Below are positions 4,886 through 10,986 of a stretch of 10,986 nucleotides of DNA, one piece after another; within the stretch, counting starts at the first letter, position 1; every line of letters begins with the position of its first letter. The notes beneath the pieces were generated by a model, which searched no databases, was not told the DNA's origin, and was given only the letters and a program-made list of their open reading frames with translations. A program made the translations under genes and the position numbers. Origin of the DNA: an uncultured Holophagaceae bacterium (GTDB taxonomy: Bacteria; Acidobacteriota; Holophagae; Holophagales; Holophagaceae); NCBI GenBank assembly GCA_903927605.1, contig CAIYNT010000336.1:1-10986 (forward strand). The letters are read 5' to 3'.

Positions 4886-6073
4886 CTAATGGTGGGCTTC
4901 AAGGCGAAGTTCCGCCACGGTCCACTCCCCTTCCTGACGGAGATCTAGGGTGGGACTGGGTTTCGGCAGCAGTGCAAGCCGTTCCCGAAGGTGCCCGAGA
5001 CCCGTGCCGGTCTTGGCGTTCTGGTTCAAGGGCATGCCGGTGTTCGCCACCCGAAGCAGCAGGCCATTCTCCGTCCGGATCGCATCCACTTTTACGATGC
5101 CGCCCTTTGGGCTTGGGGAGATCCCGTGCTTGACGGCGTTTTCCACCAGAGGCTGGAACAACAGGGGCGGGACGGGAATTTGGTCCAGCCCCTCCTCCCA
5201 AGTGCCTTGCAGTTCAAGCCGTGCGCCCAACCGAATGGATTCGATGTCCAGGTAACGTTCCAGCAGCGCCCGTTCCTCACCCAAGGGAAGGCTCAGGGCC
5301 GAACCGTGCTTCATCAGCATCCGCATGAGATCCGTCAGTCCGAGCAACGCTTCCTCGGCGGCATCCGGATCCTCATGGACCAGCTCGGTGAGGCCACTCA
5401 GCACGTTGAACAGCACATGGGGATGCATCTGGGACTGAAGCGCGCTGGCCCTGGCCTGCCGTTCCCGATCCAGCAGGTCACCTTCCGCCCGTTCGACCCG
5501 TTCCTTTTCGGACAGGAACAACCCAAGCACCAGCGCGAAGGGCAGGTTGAGGAACAGCATCACCCATTCCGGTCGGGGACCGGGTGGGGGCTTGGCTGGC
5601 CGATCTTCCGCTGATTGCTGATCACGCGGGGGCCGGTCATCCCGGGGGCGTCCATCGGGTGGACGGCGATCAGGTCGATCCTCCCTGGGTGGTGGATTGT
5701 CCTGCCGGGGAGGTCGAGGGGCCGTGGCCTGGGCATTTGGCAGGGGTTTGGCGGGCTGCACGAAGTCACTGACCCCCCATAGCAACAGCAGGACCCATGC
5801 GGCGTTCAATGGGACCGCCTGCAGGAACCCACGCCACACGACAGCTTTGGGTTGCGTGTCCCCGGTCCACTGCCAGGGGATGGGCGAAAGGGCTAGATGC
5901 AAGGCCAGGATGAGGGCTGGCAGGAAGAATTCCCAAACGCCCATGCGATGGAAGGACACCCCGGCAACCAACCTCGCCGGCACCCAAAGGAGTCCGAAAC
6001 CGAGGATGATGCCCCAGGTGGTGGGGCGGCGAAAGCGCTGGATGATGCCTTGAACGATCTCAACTGTCTTCAT
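4886..6073 (-). CDS. LytS-type sensor histidine kinase (His_kinase family)
   Basis: A 395-residue membrane kinase that should phosphorylate the adjacent LytTR regulator. Four membrane segments are visible at about 18-39, 46-66, 83-105 and 169-188. Between the third and fourth lies a charged loop at about 107-168 made mostly of Pro, Arg and Asp, with repeats such as PPREDRPDRRPPDGRP; with the N-terminus inside, it would be periplasmic. A short coiled linker (EKERVERAEGDLLDRERQ) follows. The H-box is LQSQMHPHVLFNVLSGL with His219 as the expected phosphate site; family members usually have Asn at the position of His217. The ATPase part shows the N-box LVENAVKHG (Asn312), an ANTG motif and the G-box GTGLGHLRERL. 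The ATG at 6073 lacks a clear ribosome site. Confidence 0.92.
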   Translation of the reverse strand: MKTVEIVQGIIQRFRRPTTWGIILGFGLLWVPARLVAGVSFHRMGVWEFFLPALILALHLALSPIPWQWTGDTQPKAVVWRGFLQAVPLNAAWVLLLLWGVSDFVQPAKPLPNAQATAPRPPRQDNPPPREDRPDRRPPDGRPRDDRPPRDQQSAEDRPAKPPPGPRPEWVMLFLNLPFALVLGLFLSEKERVERAEGDLLDRERQARASALQSQMHPHVLFNVLSGLTELVHEDPDAAEEALLGLTDLMRMLMKHGSALSLPLGEERALLERYLDIESIRLGARLELQGTWEEGLDQIPVPPLLFQPLVENAVKHGISPSPKGGIVKVDAIRTENGLLLRVANTGMPLNQNAKTGTGLGHLRERLALLPKPSPTLDLRQEGEWTVAELRLEAHH

Positions 6074-6177
6074 GGTGGGTCCATGGATTTATGGGTGGGG
6101 CTTGAAGAAGGCTAACGGCAATGGCGGCTGGCATCAGTGTTTCTCGTTGGAGGAAGGGTATTGATGCCTCGGATCCA

Positions 6178-9100
6178 TCATGGCGATGGGATGGTGTAGC
6201 TGAAGGCGACCGACCCATTCGTCTTCCCTGGCCCCTCATCCGCAGGAAGGTAGGTGAGGACATAGTCCACCTTGACCCCGGTGGGGCTCACCACGACCCG
6301 TGTGTAGCCGGTGTTGGGGAACTTGTCCCCGGACAGGAAGGCGTCCGCATTGAAGAGCGAATAGTTCGGGTCAGCCGGTTCCGAAAGGGTCTGGTAGGTG
6401 ACTCCATCCAACTGTTGGTGGACCCATATGTGATCGTGCCCCTGGAAGAAGATGGTCACCTTGTTGGCCACCATCAACTGATGGAGCGGCGAAGCCCAGG
6501 CGGGGCGATTGGTGTTGAAGCCCCAGGTGCCATTGGCGTTGTTGCCACCCCATTCATACTGCCCCGCCAGTTCCGTTCCACCACGCCCCGTGCCCATCAC
6601 ATGGTGGGCGAAGACGAACTTGTACTTGGCCTTGCTCTGTTCCAGGGTGGCCTTGAGCCATTGATACTGCTCGTCCCCATGGGTGATGTCCCATAGGTTG
6701 CTGCGCTTCGGGCCACCGTAGAAGGGGTCATCCACGCAGATGGAAGAACCCCAGTAGGGGTCGATGGTGACGAACAGGGCATCGCCCCAGGTCCACGCGT
6801 AATGGTTTCGGAGCAACCCGATGAAGGGCACCACCTCGGTGTTTCCGGTGTAGAACCCATCGGTGGCCGGCTGGGGATAATGGGCATTCCGGGCATTCTG
6901 AGCCCACACCGCGACATTGTTCGGGGTACCGTCAAGGAGGTAGCGGGCTGCCTGCTCGTGGTTGCCGTTCACGAGGAAGACAGGCGCGGAACGGCCGATG
7001 AGACCCAAGTAAGGTCGCTGGATGGTGTACCGCTCGGTCACTAGGGCGGCACTGACCGTGGTGGGATCCAGTTGGTCGACGCTGAAGTCATCACCGATGG
7101 TGAGGTAGAAATCAGGCTTGTCTGCGGCGGCGGTTTGTAGCGTCCGCGTGTAGAGACTGGAGTTGAACTGGGTGTTCACGCGCTCGGGATGGGAATCACC
7201 CTGCAGACAGAAGGTGAAGGAACTTCCCGCCGGGCGCGGTGTGTGGAAACTGGCTTCGGCCCCTGGGTTCCCCTGGTAGGTGAGGCGGTAGTAGTACTGC
7301 GTGTCCGCGGACAGGCCGTCGAGCGTCAGTTCCAGCGGTGTCGCGGGCAGTAGGGTGGCAGCAGCGGTCTGCTGATCGTAGGTTCCGGAAACCTTGCCAT
7401 AGGCAATGGAGACTGTGCCCCCCTGATCCGGCGAGAAGATGTTCGCCTTGATGGCGGAAGGGGTCGGAGAGCCCAGCACGATGTTGCCAGTGAAGGAGGT
7501 GCCGCCTCCCGAAGTGATCACGGTAAGGGATTGGCTCTTGGAAGTGGAGCCGGATGCGTTGGTTGCCCTGAGGCTCACGGTAAACGTCCCGGCCGTGGCG
7601 TAGGTGTGGGTCGGGTTCTGCGCGGTGCTCGTGCCGCCATCCCCAAAGGTCCAGGCCCAGGAAGTGGGTGTCCCGGTGGAGGTGTCCGTGAAGGTGACAG
7701 CCGAACCCTGCACCGGAGCCGTAGGGGTGAATTTGAAGGCGGTTCCAGGCGCTGTTCCAGCCGAAGCAACGGTCACGGTCCGGGTCGTGGCGGTGGAACC
7801 CGTGCTGTTGGCGACGGTGAGGGTCACCGTGTAGGATCCCGGGGCCGCGAAGGTGTGGGTGGGATTCTGCGCGGTGCTGGTGACCCCATCACCGAAGGCC
7901 CAGGACCAGGATGTGGGCGCACCCGAAGATGCGTCCGTGAACTGGACGGCCTGCCCAACCACGGGCGATGTGGGACTGAAACTGAAGGCGGGGTTGGGGC
8001 TACCGGGAACACCGACAGTCCAGGTGTCATCCACGGAGCCGTTCTTCTGCGTGGTGGTCTCACTGGCGGGAAGCCAGGAACGCACATACTGCGAGGTCAC
8101 GGACGTGGGGCTCACGGTCACCCGCAAGTGACCCGAGCTGCTGAGGATGGTCCCGGAGTTGTAGTGGTAGGTGGTCGCCAGGCTCGGACCGCTGGCGTTG
8201 TTGGTGGCGCTGGGCTGGGGGACTTCCTGATAGATGATCCCGTCCAGGACCTGCTTGGCGTAGAGGTGGTCGTGGCCGTGGAAGACCGCCGTGACGCCGT
8301 ATTTCACCAACATGGCGTGGATGGGCTGGCCGTAGGTCGGCCGCTGTTGGCTGAACCCACTGCTGCCATCCGTGTTCTGTCCGCCCCATTCATAGAAGGG
8401 TGCCGCCTCGATGCCGCCACGCATCTGCCCATCAAGTCCGCCGACCAGGTTGTGGATGAAGACGAACTTGAACTTGGCCGTGCTGGCCGCCAAGGTCTGC
8501 TGAAGCCATTGATATTGCCGGTCACCCAGGGTCATGCCCCATGGATCCTTGGAGGCTTGGACCTTGGTGTTCCAGAACGGATCCAGAACGATGAACAGGG
8601 CGTCACCCCAGTTCCAGGCATACCAGGAGGCCCGCTTGCCCACGAAAGGCTCGTCCACGGTGTCGCCACTGTAGAAGCCGATGGGAAGAGGGTTCACATA
8701 GTAGTTCTGACGAGCCTGGGTGGTCCAGATGGCGATGTTCTGCGCCGTGCCGTCGTTGAGCCAGCCGGCCTCACCCTCATGGTTGCCATTGCACAGGAAC
8801 AGCGGCACGGAGTGGGTGGTCAGTCCGAAGTTGCCACGCTCATAGATATAGCGGGCATTCACCGTGGCTGCGTCCGGGGCCATCTGGATCACCGCGGTCA
8901 GGGGCGCGGAATGCTTTTCGCACATGAACGTGTCGCCGAGATCCACATGGAAATCCGGTGAGTCGGTCAGCACGTTGCCCAGGGTCCGCTGATACTGGCC
9001 CAGCGTGGAGTTCTCGTCCATGTGGGAATCGGCCTGAACGCTGAAGGTGAAGGTGGCACCAGCAGGCCGGGCCGTGTGGAACACGTATTCCGGCGTGGTG

Positions 9101-9972
9101 CCCGATCCGCTTCCATCGGTGGCCGTGAAGCTGAGGCGATAAACGTAGCGGGTGTTCGGGGTGAGGCCATCCACCGAAAGACTCATGGGTGTTCCAGCCA
9201 CCAAGGAGGCTGCGGTGATCTGCTTGTCATAGATTCCGGAAGAGGTCCCGTATTGAAGCAAGACGCTTCCGCTCTGACTTGCGCTGAAGACGCTTGCTTT
9301 TACGGAGGTGTCCGTGGGCGCACCCAGCACGATGGTTCCCATAAATGACTGAGTGGGCGGTGGAACGGTGACCACGGTGCAAGTGTGGCTTGCCGTGTTC
9401 GAGCCAGCCGCATTGGTCGCCGTCAGGGTGACTGTGAATGCCCCGGCCGCGGCAAAGGAATGGGTTGGGTTTTGGATCGAACTGGTTGCGGTGCCATCCC
9501 CGAAATTCCAGGACCAGGCCGTAGGACTGCCGGTGGAGGCATCCGTGAAGGTGACGGTCTGCCCAATCAGGGGAGAGGCGGGGCTGAAGGTGAAGGCCGC
9601 AGTGGGCATGCTGGCTGCGGTCTTCACCGTGATGGTGTGGCTCACATTGATTGACCCGCCCCCATTGGAAGCCGTCAGACCCACGTTGAAGGTGCCGGCG
9701 GTCGAATAGGCGTGGGTGGGGTTCTGCTGTGTGCTGGTCGATCCGTCGCCGAAGGTCCAGGACCAGGCCGTTGGACTACCGGTGGAGGTGTCCGTGAAGG
9801 ACACGGTCTGGCCGGTGGTGGGGGCACTTGGTGTGAAGGTGAAGGCAGATGCTGGCGCCGGGGTCGTGGACCCGCCTGTTGAGGGTGAACTGCCGCCGCC
9901 GCTACCGCAGTTGACCTGCAACAGGGCAACGGCGGCAGCGAGAACGAAGGTGGCGAAGGGATTCAGGCGCAT
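6178..9972 (-). CDS. exported protein with duplicated PKD-PKD-FN3-metallophosphoesterase module
   Basis: A 1264-residue exported protein. The N-terminal signal (residues 1-22) ends LLQVNC; Cys22 followed by a Gly/Ser/Thr linker suggests a lipoprotein, though N before Cys is not a standard lipobox. PKD domains lie at about 42-117, 123-203, 660-737 and 743-820, each with WSW/WAW-x-FGDG, QNPTH and T-F/Y-TV elements. Fibronectin-III-like strands (TPNTRYVYRL at 271-280, SADTQYYYRL at 888-897) precede each catalytic domain, as in purple acid phosphatases. Catalytic domain 1 shows D315-S-H317, GD (Asp347), GNHE (397-399), His507 and GHDH (566-569). Domain 2 shows D926-S-H928, GD (Asp961), GNHE (1004-1006), His1123 and GHDH (1178-1181). 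Both metal-binding sets look complete, so both may hydrolyse phosphate esters outside the cell. The substrate is unknown. The start has only a weak ribosome site. Confidence 0.9.
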   Translation of the reverse strand: MRLNPFATFVLAAAVALLQVNCGSGGGSSPSTGGSTTPAPASAFTFTPSAPTTGQTVSFTDTSTGSPTAWSWTFGDGSTSTQQNPTHAYSTAGTFNVGLTASNGGGSINVSHTITVKTAASMPTAAFTFSPASPLIGQTVTFTDASTGSPTAWSWNFGDGTATSSIQNPTHSFAAAGAFTVTLTATNAAGSNTASHTCTVVTVPPPTQSFMGTIVLGAPTDTSVKASVFSASQSGSVLLQYGTSSGIYDKQITAASLVAGTPMSLSVDGLTPNTRYVYRLSFTATDGSGSGTTPEYVFHTARPAGATFTFSVQADSHMDENSTLGQYQRTLGNVLTDSPDFHVDLGDTFMCEKHSAPLTAVIQMAPDAATVNARYIYERGNFGLTTHSVPLFLCNGNHEGEAGWLNDGTAQNIAIWTTQARQNYYVNPLPIGFYSGDTVDEPFVGKRASWYAWNWGDALFIVLDPFWNTKVQASKDPWGMTLGDRQYQWLQQTLAASTAKFKFVFIHNLVGGLDGQMRGGIEAAPFYEWGGQNTDGSSGFSQQRPTYGQPIHAMLVKYGVTAVFHGHDHLYAKQVLDGIIYQEVPQPSATNNASGPSLATTYHYNSGTILSSSGHLRVTVSPTSVTSQYVRSWLPASETTTQKNGSVDDTWTVGVPGSPNPAFSFSPTSPVVGQAVQFTDASSGAPTSWSWAFGDGVTSTAQNPTHTFAAPGSYTVTLTVANSTGSTATTRTVTVASAGTAPGTAFKFTPTAPVQGSAVTFTDTSTGTPTSWAWTFGDGGTSTAQNPTHTYATAGTFTVSLRATNASGSTSKSQSLTVITSGGGTSFTGNIVLGSPTPSAIKANIFSPDQGGTVSIAYGKVSGTYDQQTAAATLLPATPLELTLDGLSADTQYYYRLTYQGNPGAEASFHTPRPAGSSFTFCLQGDSHPERVNTQFNSSLYTRTLQTAAADKPDFYLTIGDDFSVDQLDPTTVSAALVTERYTIQRPYLGLIGRSAPVFLVNGNHEQAARYLLDGTPNNVAVWAQNARNAHYPQPATDGFYTGNTEVVPFIGLLRNHYAWTWGDALFVTIDPYWGSSICVDDPFYGGPKRSNLWDITHGDEQYQWLKATLEQSKAKYKFVFAHHVMGTGRGGTELAGQYEWGGNNANGTWGFNTNRPAWASPLHQLMVANKVTIFFQGHDHIWVHQQLDGVTYQTLSEPADPNYSLFNADAFLSGDKFPNTGYTRVVVSPTGVKVDYVLTYLPADEGPGKTNGSVAFSYTIPSP
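6181..7998 (-). repeat. module 2 of the internal duplication (residues 659-1264)
   Basis: This copy repeats module 1 to its last strands (YTRVVVSPTGVKVDYVLTYL, then NGSVAFSYTI), so the boundary of the unit is at the same place in both. The catalytic halves have drifted (Q-G-H-D-H-I-W against H-G-H-D-H-L-Y), whereas PKD domains remain closely alike even at DNA level, for example around GGTCCAGGACCAGG-type stretches. Confidence 0.85.
7999..9855 (-). repeat. module 1 of the internal duplication (residues 40-658)
   Basis: This copy contains two PKD domains, one FN3-like domain, a metallophosphoesterase domain and a closing beta segment (HLRVTVSPTSVTSQYVRSWL, then NGSVDDTWTV). Every element recurs in the same order in the second half of the protein, which shows duplication of the complete unit of about 610 residues. 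Confidence 0.85.
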
Positions 9973-9994
9973 GAGGGATCCACATCAAGCTAGA

Positions 9995-10026
9995 TGACCA
10001 GCCTCGCTTTGTGGCGGGGCTGGTCA
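9995..10026. promoter_or_regulatory. 13-bp hairpin between the 85-residue gene and the large exported protein gene
   Basis: TGACCAGCCTCGC (9995-10007) pairs with GCGGGGCTGGTCA (10014-10026) over 13 pairs with a single G-T pair and a 6-base loop. It lies 22 bases upstream of the ATG at 9972 and 80 bases after the stop at 10107. No T-run follows on either strand, so it is either a rho-independent terminator of unusual form, a transcript-end stabiliser for the 85-residue gene, or a leader element for the large gene. Confidence 0.5.
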
Positions 10027-10106
10027 GAAGGATTTGGTGATCTCAGCGGATGGCGTCTGCAGGTCCGGAACCCGATGGACGGTCCGTTCGAGGGGCGATC
10101 GAGAAC

Positions 10107-10364
10107 CTACTTTTGGGATTTCGCATCGGCCTTCTTGGCGTTGATGTCGGCCTTGAGGGCCTGGATCTGCGCCTTATCAGCCTGCCTGGCGGCCTTGTCT
10201 TCGGTCTTCATCTTGGCCTTCAGCGCCTGGATCTTGGCCTTATCGGCCTCGATGGCGGATCGGTCAGCCTGTTTGGCCGGGTTTTTACCCCCGCCGTGGT
10301 TACCGGCTGCGAAGGCAGGGCTGGCCATGGCGATGGTCAGCAGAAGTGCGGTGGTCCTGGTCAT
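10107..10364 (-). CDS. small exported helical protein of five 11-residue repeats
   Basis: An 85-residue protein with a signal peptide (MTRTTALLLTIAMASPAFA, cleavage predicted before Ala20), then a short GNHGGGKNP linker. Residues 31-85 are exactly five 11-residue units: KQADRSAIEAD, KAKIQALKAKM, KTEDKAARQAD, KAQIQALKADI, NAKKADAKSQK. Units 2 and 4 are nearly identical, and units 1 and 3 share the QAD or EAD pattern, so a 22-residue pair was probably duplicated. Such Lys/Ala/Asp hendecads form long helices or open coiled coils, as in LEA-type proteins and some periplasmic helical proteins. The ATG at 10364 has a perfect AAGGAGG ribosome site (10369-10375). It starts 28 bases after the sulfotransferase-like gene and is probably co-transcribed with it. 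The function is unknown. Confidence 0.8.
   Translation of the reverse strand: MTRTTALLLTIAMASPAFAAGNHGGGKNPAKQADRSAIEADKAKIQALKAKMKTEDKAARQADKAQIQALKADINAKKADAKSQK
10110..10274 (-). repeat. five tandem 33-bp coding units (11-residue repeats)
   Basis: The coding sequence of residues 31-85 is periodic at 33 bp, with stronger similarity at 66 bp. The plus-strand text shows GCCTGGATCTGCGCCTTATC near 10160 and a close relative GCCTGGATCTTGGCCTTATC near 10226. The repeats reach the stop codon without a partial unit. Confidence 0.7.
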
Positions 10365-10368
10365 AAGT

Positions 10369-10375
10369 CCTCCTT
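10369..10375 (-). promoter_or_regulatory. strong ribosome binding site of the 85-residue gene
   Basis: AAGGAGG on the minus strand, four bases before the ATG at 10364, is a full match to the consensus and fixes this start. It predicts high translation, in contrast with the weak sites of the large exported protein and the kinase. Confidence 0.7.
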
Positions 10376-10392
10376 GGGAGTGGGTTGGGGTG

Positions 10393-10986
10393 TCAATGTC
10401 CGCTGAATGCTGAATCGCTGTAGGAATATCGTCTGGCCCGGTTGACGGCGTTGGTCATCGGAAGCCGGTCTCCCAGTGCCGATTTGGCGCCACCTGGGGT
10501 GATCGGATTGATGTATTCCCAGACCACGTCCCCGGTTGCGGTGACTTCCATGAGGTAGCCGGTGGTGGTGGCGCAGATCAGCGTATTGCCATTCGGGAGC
10601 CGCTGGGCGCTGGAGCCGAACTGGCTGAAAAGGGTCAGATTGCCCACCGATCCATACTTCCAGGTCACCTGCTTGGACAGGAGCTGGTTGGCTTTCATGG
10701 TGTCCTTGTCGAAGGTCCAGGTCGTGTACCCGGCTCCGGGTGGGTCAATGTAGGCGGCGCCCGCGATGCCCGCCGAATTCAGGTGGGGGTTGATCTCGAA
10801 CACGTAGGACTGCGGCGTGCGCTGGTAGAGGTACTGGTTGTTGTTGAAGAGCAGCAGGTTTCCGGCGCCGCTGAGACCGCTGGCGATCCAGGTCACATCA
10901 CCGCTGCCACCGATCTGCTTGTTGCCGGAGGAGGCGGTCTCCCAGTTGAGTCCAACGGAGGGGGCACTGCCCTGGCTGTAGCGGGC
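10393..10986 (-). CDS. arylsulfotransferase-like (ASST) beta-propeller, C-terminal part
   Basis: The frame stays open from the right edge to a TGA at 10393-10395 and gives 197 residues. Patterns of the ASST family beta-propeller are clear: GNLLLFNNN, SSAQRLPNGNTLICATTTGY, LMEVTATGDVVWEYINP and a C-terminal NRARRYSYSDSAFSGH. Family members move sulfate between phenolic compounds in the periplasm, but many relatives in this fold have no proven activity, and the catalytic His of the classic enzyme is not in view. The start and signal peptide lie beyond the window; internal GTG or ATG starts are not credible because homology-like sequence continues to the edge. The gene is followed after 28 bases by the 85-residue exported protein, probably in one operon. 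Confidence 0.8.
   Translation of the reverse strand, partial: ARYSQGSAPSVGLNWETASSGNKQIGGSGDVTWIASGLSGAGNLLLFNNNQYLYQRTPQSYVFEINPHLNSAGIAGAAYIDPPGAGYTTWTFDKDTMKANQLLSKQVTWKYGSVGNLTLFSQFGSSAQRLPNGNTLICATTTGYLMEVTATGDVVWEYINPITPGGAKSALGDRLPMTNAVNRARRYSYSDSAFSGH

Noticed and set aside
7531..8961. Long plus-strand open frame of 476 codons opposite the large exported protein
   Set aside because: It is antisense to a domain-rich gene, has Gly/Arg/Val composition from the complement of the Ser/Thr/Ala-rich repeats, and shows no recognisable domain.
10393..10896. Start of the ASST-like gene at a GTG (10896)
   Set aside because: The frame is open to the window edge and the upstream residues continue the same repeat style, so this is an internal codon of a truncated gene.

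Overview
The window is GC-rich bacterial DNA, probably from a Gram-negative environmental species. The signs are signal-peptide exported proteins, a PKD-domain surface protein of 1264 residues and a LytS/LytR-type two-component pair. The style resembles Acidobacteriota such as the Holophagae, but this is a guess from gene content; no rRNA or other marker gene is present. Almost everything is on the minus strand. Exceptions are the gene tail at the left edge and one XRE-type regulator.

Positions 1-345 hold the 3' end of an unrecognised plus-strand gene, a short hairpin and a strong bidirectional terminator. Positions 345-1853 (-) encode an apparently intact DDE transposase with the IS4-type Y(2)R(3)E(6)K signature; the ends of the insertion sequence are only tentatively placed.

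Positions about 1985-3960 are a small accessory cassette. A plus-strand XRE regulator sits behind a perfect dyad that is a likely operator. It meets, tail to tail with a 10-bp overlap, a minus-strand series: a protein with a C-terminal winged-helix-like domain, a well-supported 44-residue basic ORF, and a second coiled-coil plus winged-helix-like protein. Several hairpins lie in the gaps. I recognise no named system here. It is the least explained part of the window.

Positions 4138-10986 read as a chromosomal cell-envelope/signalling block on the minus strand. In transcription order it holds: the C-terminal end of an arylsulfotransferase-like beta-propeller (cut by the right edge); an 85-residue exported protein made of five exact 11-residue repeats; a very large exported protein in which a PKD-PKD-FN3-metallophosphoesterase module occurs twice; a LytS-type sensor kinase with a long Pro/Arg/Asp-rich loop; and its LytTR response regulator. 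Kinase and regulator are almost certainly co-transcribed. Whether the exported proteins are their targets is inference from adjacency only.

There is no CRISPR array, tRNA or rRNA gene that I can see.
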